In this document: positions 1 to 6,719 of the stretch, piece after piece
Layout of the letters: every line of letters begins with the position of its first letter
How positions within the stretch are numbered: the first letter of the stretch is position 1
Assembly (NCBI GenBank): GCA_023269365.1
Contig: JAHFTN010000003.1
Coordinates: 1-27,195 of the forward strand
Source of the DNA: Chlamydiota bacterium
GTDB lineage: Bacteria; Chlamydiota; Chlamydiia; Chlamydiales; Rhabdochlamydiaceae
Direction of reading: 5' to 3'
Length of the DNA stretch: 27,195 nucleotides
The notes under the pieces: model-generated
The model's database searches: none
Told to the model about the DNA's origin: nothing
What the model saw: only the letters and a program-made list of their open reading frames with translations
Translations under genes and position numbers: made by a program

Positions 1-70
1 TCCTAATATCTTGTTATTTTTTTCTTGATTAGGCTGAATCAAGTCCAACTTTTGAGTTTTTTTGTGTATA
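1..70 (-). repeat. Dispersed repeat, family A, 70-bp extended copy
   Basis: Read on the minus strand, this stretch starts with the 26-nt family A motif (45-70) and runs on through a segment rich in TTGATTCAGCC and AATCAAG to an end reading AACAAGATATTAGGA. The same extended sequence occurs in the opposite orientation at 20022-20199, where it is split by an insert. The match is nearly base for base over the two halves. The element may continue to the left of the window, since the match starts at base 1. No coding sequence is seen in it. Confidence 0.8.
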
Positions 71-91
71 AAAAAAACTAGCTCCAAACTG

Positions 92-110
92 GGGATTGTC
101 TTACAATCCC
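92..110. terminator. Short perfect hairpin, possible terminator
   Basis: Two 8-bp arms, GGGATTGT at 92-99 and ACAATCCC at 103-110, are perfectly complementary with a 3-nt loop, followed by TTCT. The T-run is weak. It may end transcription of a gene left of the window, or be part of the repeat-rich spacer. Nothing else in 71-119 is recognisable. Confidence 0.35.
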
Positions 111-119
111 TTCTCGTTG

Positions 120-203
120 TATATCCAAATAACTTCAAACGTGGGTTTTCTTCAGCGGCTAACGACGCTGAGGAAAACCCACGTTTGAAGTTGTTTGGGT
201 AGG
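120..203. repeat. Large palindrome made of two inverted family A motifs
   Basis: Arms at 122-157 and 166-201 (36 bp each) are complementary with three mismatches around an 8-nt loop, GCTAACGA. The outer end of each arm is a family A motif (left copy beginning TATATCCAAATAACTTCAAA, right copy its inverse). The structure could form a very stable hairpin or cruciform. It lies 36 bp upstream of the small ORF at 240, so in an RNA it would be a leader hairpin or terminator. Its likeness to dispersed copies elsewhere in the window suggests a miniature repeat element rather than a dedicated terminator. Confidence 0.9.
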
Positions 204-239
204 TAGGACACACTATTCACTGTTTTAGGGGGTTTTATT

Positions 240-542
240 ATGGCATTCTTCGCATCGATAAGAAGTGCAGTTTTTGTTAGATATCATCAAGCTGAACCCC
301 ATGTGTCAGCTTTTATTTCCTGGTCAGCCGCAAAGATCAGTGGATTAACAACCATGGGCTGTGACAGGGTGAGTACACTTGCTTCAAAAGTAGATCACAT
401 CTTTGCATCGCGCATCAAAGGCTGGGAACCAACAGTTTCTTGGGCAAAAAACCACCAATTCGCCGTGGGAATCGTTATTGGCATTGTCATTTGCCATCGA
501 ATGACGGGATTTTTTCAAAAAATACGCAAAAAACCCACTTAA
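240..542 (+). CDS. Small hypothetical protein, one C-terminal membrane segment
   Basis: A 100-residue ORF begins with ATG after a GGGGGT Shine-Dalgarno-like stretch about 7 nt upstream. I do not recognise the family. Residues about 73-91 (FAVGIVIGIVICHRMTGFF) form a plausible membrane helix, followed by a basic tail KIRKK; the rest is of mixed composition with several Trp and Cys. Its stop overlaps by 4 bp the stop of the convergent UGP3-like gene. A large palindrome lies just upstream. It may be a lineage-specific small membrane protein. It could also be a chance ORF, but the good ribosome-binding site and the fit against the neighbouring stop favour a real gene. Confidence 0.5.
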   Translation: MAFFASIRSAVFVRYHQAEPHVSAFISWSAAKISGLTTMGCDRVSTLASKVDHIFASRIKGWEPTVSWAKNHQFAVGIVIGIVICHRMTGFFQKIRKKPT

Positions 543-2665
543 CAACCTAGCCAGGCAAGGAGGGACCCATCTTTCTTGAGGTGGTAGACCCATCTCTTTT
601 TTTGCAGGGGCTCTTTTCTAAAGAGCAATTGTCCTTCTTGTTCAAAGGCGATAAGGCGCACTCCTTTTTCTACTTCGATGCGCAGATCTCCAGATAGAGT
701 GAGATATTCCGCAAAGAACTCTCCATCCCCATGAATGAGGATCTCACAGCGCTCTTTGTAAGCAATTTTTCTTTCCCAATACTGGTTGGGAGCTTCTCTA
801 TCTATCCCTTTGTTTTTCACCGTGACGTGACGCAGCACGCACTGCCCCACTTGATCCGAGTATCGGATAACCCCCAGCTCATCTGTTCCCCCAAGAATTT
901 GTGTCGCACTGACTTGCAATACTCCCTCTAGTGTAAGTTCTTCAATCGCGACTTCTGCAATTTCTAAAGAAAGTTCGCTTCCCCAGCTGATAGATCCCCC
1001 GCACACCTTTTGCCCAATCAGAGAAAAGAGGGGGCCTAAGGCAGGATGGTAAAAAAAGAAAAAGGGGGGCCCTTGTTCTAAAAACTCAAGAGGAGAGCTC
1101 AAAGGAGGGATCTGCATTCGACACTGCTCGCTTAGCAACTCATGGGCATTTAAGATCACATCATAGAACCCCCCTTCTGGAGTTTCTAGAAGTGAAGCCG
1201 AAGCCCCCATTTTTTTCGTAGTGGAAATGGTTTTATGTCTCTTGTTGTAGGTCAAAAAGGTTTCAAGGGGAACTTCTCGTGGAGCCATCGGAAAAGAAGA
1301 GCGGTACACAAAATTATCAGCTAAATTCTGCATGGTCGACTCGAGTCGCACCACCTCTTTTTCTTGGACCACCCCCTCCTCATCTGTAAATACGATGGAT
1401 CTTACATTGACAAGCATCCCAGGAACGGGGCATTGGACTAACTGAGCCTCCACAGCGTTAATGTCTGCGAATAAAATATTAGTATTGGAAGGAAACTGAG
1501 ACGTAGTCCCTCCAGGAATTGTCGGGCTATCTTGAATGGAGAATTTTGCAAAATCGCAATACTCAATATTCGTTAAGCAATAAGAAAACAACTCCCCTTC
1601 CCTCTTTTCTATGAAGACGTTAACCCCTTCCGCAGAACCGATGCACCTAGGGCAAGAGGCAAAACCAAACTGCTTCTTCTCTAGACACCCCACGCCACAG
1701 AAGGCGAGTAGCCCATAATCGATCCCCGCTAAAGGATTGTTGATTTGGCGCACGAGCAGCTTTTTTCTACCCTGAGATTTAAACCACTCAAATACGCCAC
1801 TCTCTTGTGCCTTTTTCCATAAGGCCCCGTGCCCTCCTGGCTTCATGAGCAGCTTTCCCTTTCCCCAAACACACCACCTCCCCTCGAGATCCATCGTTGG
1901 AACGAGGGGCTGCTGAAACAGGAAAAATTGGCGCTGATCCCGACCAAACCACCCCTCCTCTTTACAGAGTTTTTCGATCTGTTCGTGATTGTTTTTCTCA
2001 GAGGAGGTCATGAGAGCCACTGGCGTCGTAAGTTGTTGGGAAAACAGTTTGAAGTAGAGCCACTCGCGCGCCTGAAGATCTCGAATGAGACCTTTTAAGA
2101 GCGACTGCCCACAAAAGGGCAATTTAGCAGCGGGCCACGGCTGGCCGCTCACAGGATCGTAGAGCCTCAAGCGATCTGCGGCCCCACCTACCACATAAAT
2201 CTCTGCCAGATGAGCAAGTGCCTCTATCCCCTCTGCAATGTAAAAACAGACCTGTGGAGTGAGAGTAGAGATGTCCACTCCTACAGGAGGAGAATAGGGG
2301 CATGTCGCATTTTTATCTCCTCGAGTTTTCCGATCGAGCAAGGACAACATCAGCATGTGGTATCCAACAACGCCCCCCAATGCTTTGTAAAACCTTTCCA
2401 CAGGGATTAGATCCCCTAGCAGAGATTGTAACTCTCCTGAGAGCAAATCTCCTTCATCGATCGCAATTAACGAGTGGAGGATTAAAGCTTCTTCTATCTC
2501 CAACTGGCCGCATCGCTCTTTTATCCAAGGGGCATGTTGAAAAAAAATCCCCACTCTCTCTTCTTGCTCCAGTAGAGCAAGCCTTTCTTTATCGCTAGAG
2601 CAGCGTTTTAGCGCATTGACAAGATCTAATAGCCTCGACTCTTCTAATAGAATTTCATTTGTCAT
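539..2665 (-). CDS. UDP-sugar pyrophosphorylase-like protein (UGP3-like)
   Basis: A protein of 708 residues. Residues 158-166 (VVGGAADRL) look like the N-terminal nucleotide-binding loop of UDPGP-type uridylyltransferases, and KPGGHG at 275-280 matches the PGGHG-type UTP-binding motif. The segment from about 158 to 350 (DPVSG, PAAKLPFCG, LIRDLQARE, NNHEQI, QQPLVP, GFASCPR) resembles, as I remember it, the plastid UGP3 proteins of plants. The family makes UDP-glucose or a related sugar nucleotide from UTP and sugar 1-phosphate; UGP3 feeds sulfolipid synthesis in plastids, but the bacterial substrate is not known to me. The start at 2665 was chosen over an in-frame ATG at 2776 because an AGGA site sits 5 nt upstream and the longer N-terminus would be encoded by the palindromic repeat at 2728-2805. 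The C-terminal half is not assigned. Confidence 0.8.
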   Translation of the reverse strand: MTNEILLEESRLLDLVNALKRCSSDKERLALLEQEERVGIFFQHAPWIKERCGQLEIEEALILHSLIAIDEGDLLSGELQSLLGDLIPVERFYKALGGVVGYHMLMLSLLDRKTRGDKNATCPYSPPVGVDISTLTPQVCFYIAEGIEALAHLAEIYVVGGAADRLRLYDPVSGQPWPAAKLPFCGQSLLKGLIRDLQAREWLYFKLFSQQLTTPVALMTSSEKNNHEQIEKLCKEEGWFGRDQRQFFLFQQPLVPTMDLEGRWCVWGKGKLLMKPGGHGALWKKAQESGVFEWFKSQGRKKLLVRQINNPLAGIDYGLLAFCGVGCLEKKQFGFASCPRCIGSAEGVNVFIEKREGELFSYCLTNIEYCDFAKFSIQDSPTIPGGTTSQFPSNTNILFADINAVEAQLVQCPVPGMLVNVRSIVFTDEEGVVQEKEVVRLESTMQNLADNFVYRSSFPMAPREVPLETFLTYNKRHKTISTTKKMGASASLLETPEGGFYDVILNAHELLSEQCRMQIPPLSSPLEFLEQGPPFFFFYHPALGPLFSLIGQKVCGGSISWGSELSLEIAEVAIEELTLEGVLQVSATQILGGTDELGVIRYSDQVGQCVLRHVTVKNKGIDREAPNQYWERKIAYKERCEILIHGDGEFFAEYLTLSGDLRIEVEKGVRLIAFEQEGQLLFRKEPLQKKRWVYHLKKDGSLLAWLGC

Positions 2666-2727
2666 AATTCCTACAAAAAGTAAAAAATTGCCAGGCTTCC
2701 CATATAAATGCAAGAGGCTTTTTTCCA

Positions 2728-2805
2728 GACTGAACTTTAGCCATTGGGGGAAGCGGCAAGTTCGCGAGACGCGCACTTGCCCCCACCAATGCCTAAAGTC
2801 CAGTC
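2728..2805. repeat. Palindromic repeat, family B, short (empty) form
   Basis: A 78-bp near-complete palindrome. The arms start GACTGAACTTTAGCCATTGG and pair with the inverse of GACTGGACTTTAGGCATTGG from the other end, then continue through GCAAGTTCGCG / CGCGCACTTGC to a centre GAGA. A second copy with the same outer arms is at 23738-23926, where extra DNA lies exactly at this centre. The repeat lies in the 383-bp spacer (2666-3048) between the divergent UGP3-like and SWIB genes. The rest of the spacer is AT-rich, with one promoter-like site and a small hairpin CGAGGT/ACCTCG near 2971-2996. Confidence 0.88.
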
Positions 2806-2932
2806 GGCTTCAAAATAATCTCCTTTTTTTCGCTCGTTTATAAAAAAACCATATCTAACTAACAACAAATGAGTTATGTGCGCTTTTTAAAAAAGCATAC
2901 AAGGGAATCCTCTTCCTGCGCTCCGATTTTTT

Positions 2933-2962
2933 TTGACTATAAATTCCCTAGAAAGCTACAAC
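2933..2962 (+). promoter_or_regulatory. Candidate promoter for the SWIB gene
   Basis: TTGACT at 2933-2938 is followed after 18 bp by TACAAC at 2957-2962, a fair match to a sigma70/sigma66-type promoter. It would start transcription near 2970, giving a leader of about 80 nt before the SWIB start. The assignment rests on sequence likeness only. Confidence 0.4.
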
Positions 2963-3048
2963 ATGTCATTCGAGGTCATAGATGATGCACCTCGGAAGGT
3001 CTGACCCCTAAAAAACACAAAAACCTAAACTGGTGAAGGAGATATCTC

Positions 3049-3327
3049 ATGGCCAAAAAGGAAGTCTTAACTAAAAAAGATGCAACATCCAAATTCATGC
3101 AACCTATGAAAGTGAGCGATGAGCTCGCAGCAATTGTAGGAAGAGGCCCTCTTCCTCGCACTGAGGTGACAAAAAAGCTTTGGGCATACATCAAGAGTAA
3201 TAAATGCCAAGATTCAAAAAATAAGCGCAACATCAATCCTGATGAGAAACTCGCTAAAGTTTTCGGCGCAAAGAAAACGGTGAACATGTTCGAAATGACA
3301 AAGCTTGTCAGTAAACATCTGTCCTAA
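3049..3327 (+). CDS. SWIB/MDM2-domain protein
   Basis: A 92-residue protein consisting almost only of a SWIB domain (about residues 16-90), with the signature LPRTEVTKKLWAYIK, then KNKRNINPDEKL and the C-terminal FEMTKLVSKHL. Stand-alone SWIB proteins are typical of Chlamydiae and otherwise mostly eukaryotic; a role in chromatin or transcription control has been proposed, but the bacterial function is not settled. The basic N-terminus (MAKKEVLTKKDA) would suit DNA binding. A strong AAGGAG site lies 8 nt upstream of ATG. The gene is followed by a hairpin terminator and then by truA. Confidence 0.92.
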   Translation: MAKKEVLTKKDATSKFMQPMKVSDELAAIVGRGPLPRTEVTKKLWAYIKSNKCQDSKNKRNINPDEKLAKVFGAKKTVNMFEMTKLVSKHLS

Positions 3328-3341
3328 ACATCCTTGTGTTT

Positions 3342-3383
3342 TTTGTAGAATGTAGCGTATGCGCTACATTCTACAAATTTTTG
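3342..3383 (+). terminator. Strong hairpin terminator between SWIB gene and truA
   Basis: A perfect 16-bp stem (3342-3357 with 3362-3377) with loop TATG is followed by TTTTTG. This is a classic intrinsic terminator 14 bp after the SWIB stop codon. The truA ATG at 3385 comes only 8 nt after the stem, so the hairpin also fills the whole place where a truA ribosome-binding site would be. Confidence 0.8.
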
Positions 3384-3384
3384 T

Positions 3385-4149
3385 ATGTATAAATATAAGC
3401 TAGTTGTTGCCTATGAGGGCACCGCCTATGGCGGCTGGCAAATCCAGCATAATGCAGCCTCTGTCCAATCTACCATTGAAACTGTATTGTATACCCTCCT
3501 GCAAGTGCCCATTGCCCTTCACGGGTCCGGGCGTACAGATGCGGGAGTGCATGCGTTAGCCCAGGTCGCTCATTTTACCGCTCCTTTTTCTCTAGATGTT
3601 ACTAAAACTCTTCTCTCTCTTAACTGTCTTCTCCCTCCCGACATCAGAGTGACCTCTCTCGAAGAGGTGCCGCTTTCTTTTCATGCGCGCTATAGCGCGA
3701 GTGCAAAAATTTACCATTACCATTTGCACCTTGACCGTGTCATTGACCCCTTTACACGTCACTACACCTATCACGTCCCCCATCGAGTAGATAAAAAATG
3801 TTTAGAATCCGCAGCTTCCTTCCTGATTGGCACATATGATTTCACCTCGTTTGCCAATGAAGCTCACCTGGGCTCTGCTGCCCGCGATCCTGTCCGTACC
3901 TTGTCTCGTTTGGATCTCTGCGAAGAGCCGGGCGGAATCCGACTCGAGTTTGAGGGGAATGGATTTTTATATAAAATGGTACGCAACATCACAGGGACTT
4001 TACTCGACATCTGCGCAGGGAAAATTGCGCCACACACCCTTCCTGCTATTAGGGAGGCAAAAGACAGGCGGCAAGCGGGAAGAGCAGCGCCTGCTCACGG
4101 CTTATTCCTTGCTGAAGTAAAGTACTCCACTGAAAGCCTTTCGATATGA
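3385..4149 (+). CDS. truA: tRNA pseudouridine(38-40) synthase TruA
   Basis: A full-length (254 aa) TruA that converts uridines 38, 39 and 40 in the anticodon arm of tRNAs to pseudouridine. The N-terminus YKLVVAYEGTAYGGWQIQ, the catalytic loop GSGRTDAGVHA with Asp52 as the expected nucleophile, and the later FLYKMVRNITGTLL and AGRAAPAHGLFL blocks are all present. The ATG at 3385 is fixed by the conserved N-terminus, yet no Shine-Dalgarno sequence is present and the terminator-like hairpin ends 8 nt before it. The last 55 bp overlap the end of the convergent HAD gene. Confidence 0.95.
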   Translation: MYKYKLVVAYEGTAYGGWQIQHNAASVQSTIETVLYTLLQVPIALHGSGRTDAGVHALAQVAHFTAPFSLDVTKTLLSLNCLLPPDIRVTSLEEVPLSFHARYSASAKIYHYHLHLDRVIDPFTRHYTYHVPHRVDKKCLESAASFLIGTYDFTSFANEAHLGSAARDPVRTLSRLDLCEEPGGIRLEFEGNGFLYKMVRNITGTLLDICAGKIAPHTLPAIREAKDRRQAGRAAPAHGLFLAEVKYSTESLSI

Positions 4150-4778
4150 GAGGCGCCGAGTTGCTGACACTCGGCAATCCCCGCATAACTTGGGGGGCAT
4201 ACGAGCACAGCATCGACTCCCGCTCTAAGTAACGACAAAATCCCCCTGGCAGAATCCTCAAATCCCACCCCTTTCTCTCCTTGGACGTGCAGCCTTTTCA
4301 TCGCTTCGAGATATCCATCTGGTGCGGGTTTGGGCTGGGCGTAGTCCTCACGGGTAATCCATAGGGGGATTGTTTTTAACAGAGGGATCTTGGACCAGAT
4401 GAGCTCTATCTGAACCCTAGGGGAATTTGTCACAACAGCGCGCTTGGAGCCCTTTTGTTCCAAATCTTTCAAAACCGCTTCGATCCCCTCTACAAGGGAA
4501 AGGGGGGAGCTTTTGAGCAATTCGACATAAAGTTTTTTCTTCTCCTCATAAAGAATTTCTTTGGAAAGACCTGAGGAAAATAGAGTAGGGTGTTCTTTTT
4601 CTAAACCGTCGAAAAAGCCAGAATTTTTGCTATGGGCCTCTTTGCAAAACCGCTCGAAGTCCCAGGGCAAGGGAAATCCACGACGACGACTCATCTCCAT
4701 GTAAGCTGCGTAGTGCAGTGGCTCTGTGTCTACAAGCAGCCCATCAAAATCAAATAAAAAAAAAGAATAATGCGTCAT
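4095..4778 (-). CDS. HAD-superfamily phosphatase, beta-phosphoglucomutase/GPH-like
   Basis: A 227-residue haloacid dehalogenase-type hydrolase with a helical cap. Motif I is FDFDGLLVDTE with nucleophile Asp10 and acid/base Asp12; motif II is VVTNSP; motif III and the following loop give QPKPAPDGY; motif IV is GFEDSARGI. The substrate is unknown; likely a small phosphorylated metabolite such as a sugar phosphate. The start is fixed by motif I lying 10 residues in. The ATG begins 2 nt after the 3' end of tRNA-Leu(CAA), so there is no room for its own promoter or a normal leader, and the two are probably one transcript. The C-terminus overlaps truA on the other strand. Confidence 0.88.
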   Translation of the reverse strand: MTHYSFFLFDFDGLLVDTEPLHYAAYMEMSRRRGFPLPWDFERFCKEAHSKNSGFFDGLEKEHPTLFSSGLSKEILYEEKKKLYVELLKSSPLSLVEGIEAVLKDLEQKGSKRAVVTNSPRVQIELIWSKIPLLKTIPLWITREDYAQPKPAPDGYLEAMKRLHVQGEKGVGFEDSARGILSLLRAGVDAVLVCPPSYAGIAECQQLGASHIERLSVEYFTSARNKP

Positions 4779-4780
4779 AT

Positions 4781-4863
4781 TGCCGATGACTGGACTTGAA
4801 CCAGCACTCTATTGCTAGAAGTAGATTTTGAGTCTACCGCGTCTACCATTCCACCACACCGGC
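4781..4863 (-). tRNA. tRNA-Leu(CAA)
   Basis: An 83-nt type II (long variable arm) tRNA. The acceptor stem GCCGGTG/CATCGGC pairs throughout with one G-T, the discriminator base is A, the anticodon stem GTAGA/TCTAC encloses loop CTCAAAA with anticodon CAA (reads UUG), and the T arm contains GGTTCAAGTCC. CCA is not encoded. It is transcribed toward the HAD gene, which starts 2 nt after the tRNA end. Confidence 0.95.
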
Positions 4864-4875
4864 GTGAGGCTAAAG

Positions 4876-4904
4876 ATTATAGAAAATAGATTGATTTTCC
4901 TCAA
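4876..4904 (-). promoter_or_regulatory. Promoter of tRNA-Leu(CAA)
   Basis: On the minus strand TTGAGG (4899-4904) is separated by exactly 17 bp from a perfect TATAAT (4876-4881). The tRNA 5' end at 4863 is 12 nt past the -10 box, giving a leader of only about 5-7 nt. This is the best promoter match seen in the window and probably drives the tRNA and the HAD gene. Confidence 0.75.
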
Positions 4905-4937
4905 GCAAATCGCTTAAGTTAAGATCGAGGTTTTTTT

Positions 4938-6593
4938 ATGTACCGAGAATTTCTTCCTAAATCTTTCCTCTACCTCCGCTCTGGTTACACGAGGAGCACA
5001 TTCAAAAAAGATCTACTTGCCGGCATCACCATTGGCATTATCGCACTTCCGCTTGCCATCGCTTTTGCTATCGCTTCGGGGACCACCCCTGAAAGGGGAT
5101 TGATCACAGCCATCATTGCGGGATTTCTCATCTCTGCTCTGGGAGGAAGTCGCGTGCAGATTGGGGGTCCGACAGGCGCTTTTGTCGTGTTGATTTACGA
5201 CATCATCCAACGCAACGGCTACGAAGGGCTCGTCTTGGCCACTCTGATTGGAGCGATTCTTCTCATCTTATTTGGAGTATTTCGCTTGGGCACCTGGATT
5301 AAATATGTGCCCCATCCCCTCGTCGTCGGATTCACTACGGGAATTGCCTTTATCATCTTCTCTTCCCAGATAAAAGAGTTTTTTGGCTTAAGCCAAGCGG
5401 GTTTTTCTCCCGACTTTTTAGGAAAATGGAGCTCTTACATTCAGACATTTCCTTCTTTGCATGGCCCCACTTGTGCGTTGGGAACTGCTACACTTCTATG
5501 TATTTTTCTTATCCGGCGCTACACTCCTAGAATCCCTTGGGGGATTACTGCCATCGGTCTTGCCACCGCCTGCGTTTACCTCTTCGATCTTCCCGTTGCG
5601 ACCCTCCACTCCGCTTTTGGAGAGCTGCCCCATAGCATTCCCCTTCCCTCGTTGCCCAGCTTCCTCATCCCCGAGGGCAAGTTCGTGGAAATTTTTATGG
5701 ACGCTGTCGCAATAGCCCTTCTTGGAGGGATCGAATCTCTACTCTCTGCTGTCATCGGAGACGGGATGATGGGAGGGAGGCACAAGTCGAATTGTGAACT
5801 TGTGGGGCAAGGGATTGCTAACATCGGATCGATCCTCTTCGGGGGGATCCCTGCAACGGGTGCCATTGCGAGAACGGCTACCAACGTCAAAGCAGGAGCC
5901 CAAACTCCTGTTGCCGGCATGATCCATGCGCTGACTCTATTGCTCATCGTGCTCTTCTTCTCTCCTCTTGTGAGCCACATCCCCTTAAGTGCCCTTGCTG
6001 CGGTGTTGATCATGATCGCGTGGAATATGAGTGAACTCTCTCACTTCATCCATCTCCTCAAAGCCCCGCTTGGAGATGTAGCCATCTTGCTCACCTCCTT
6101 TTTTTTAACCCTCTTTGTCGATATCACTGCTGCTATCGTGGTAGGGATGATCCTCTCCTCTTTTCTCTTCATGAAGAGGATGAGTCAATTTTCAAAAGTC
6201 CAGCTCTCTTCTGCTTTTCATGAATCTAAGGTAGAGTTCCACCCCGACACGCGCAAATATCTCGTAAAAGGGGTGGAGATTTATGAGATCCAAGGCCCCT
6301 TTTTCTTTGGAGCTGCAGACATCCTCAAAGACCTACTTGTTAACATAGAGCCTCCCCCTAAAGTCTTCATCTTGCGCTTGCGCCAGGCCTCTTTCATCGA
6401 TGCCTCGGGGATGTGCGCTCTTAAAGAGTTTCATGAGAAATGCAAAAAAGAGAAGATCACCCTGCTTCTAGCAGAAGTAGAAGGGCATGTCAAAGCTGAC
6501 TTAAAAAAATTTGGCCTGACACAACTCATTGGGAAAAAACAGATTTTCCCCTCTTTAGATCTCGCGCTAAAAGCCGCCTCACAATGCACCTAA
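4938..6593 (+). CDS. SulP-family anion transporter with STAS domain
   Basis: A 551-residue inner-membrane protein. Residues about 25-420 are highly hydrophobic, with the SulP hallmarks (DLLAGITIGIIALPLAIAFA near the start, GGSRVQIGGPTGAFVVLIYD, and PATGAIARTATNVKAGAQTP). The C-terminal cytosolic part from about 430 to 545 is a STAS domain with FIDASGMCALKEF. SulP proteins carry sulfate, bicarbonate or dicarboxylates by proton or sodium symport, or by exchange; the substrate cannot be read from sequence. A GAGG site precedes the ATG. It is divergent from tRNA-Leu(CAA) and convergent with acnA, with 126 bp between the stops. Confidence 0.92.
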   Translation: MYREFLPKSFLYLRSGYTRSTFKKDLLAGITIGIIALPLAIAFAIASGTTPERGLITAIIAGFLISALGGSRVQIGGPTGAFVVLIYDIIQRNGYEGLVLATLIGAILLILFGVFRLGTWIKYVPHPLVVGFTTGIAFIIFSSQIKEFFGLSQAGFSPDFLGKWSSYIQTFPSLHGPTCALGTATLLCIFLIRRYTPRIPWGITAIGLATACVYLFDLPVATLHSAFGELPHSIPLPSLPSFLIPEGKFVEIFMDAVAIALLGGIESLLSAVIGDGMMGGRHKSNCELVGQGIANIGSILFGGIPATGAIARTATNVKAGAQTPVAGMIHALTLLLIVLFFSPLVSHIPLSALAAVLIMIAWNMSELSHFIHLLKAPLGDVAILLTSFFLTLFVDITAAIVVGMILSSFLFMKRMSQFSKVQLSSAFHESKVEFHPDTRKYLVKGVEIYEIQGPFFFGAADILKDLLVNIEPPPKVFILRLRQASFIDASGMCALKEFHEKCKKEKITLLLAEVEGHVKADLKKFGLTQLIGKKQIFPSLDLALKAASQCT

Positions 6594-6719
6594 AAATGGC
6601 AGTTGAAAGCGGTAAATTGACGCAAGATTTTGAGTCTGATGTATATTTTAAAAGGCGTTTTTATACATGAGAGCGACAAAATCCAAGGCGATTTTATTAA
6701 CTAATTGAAAATAAACAAC

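Noticed and set aside
2666..2776. N-terminal extension of the UGP3-like protein to an ATG at 2776
   Set aside because: The extra 37 residues are encoded largely by the palindromic repeat, look unlike a protein start, and the ATG at 2665 has a good AGGA site.
5576..6013. Long antisense ORF inside the SulP gene
   Set aside because: The plus-strand frame is a clear SulP protein; the antisense frame has no start signal and a composition typical of a shadow of a GC-rich gene.
6594..6719. Terminator between sulP and acnA
   Set aside because: Only a 7-bp ATGTATA/TATACAT pairing with a long AT-rich loop is visible; too weak to call.
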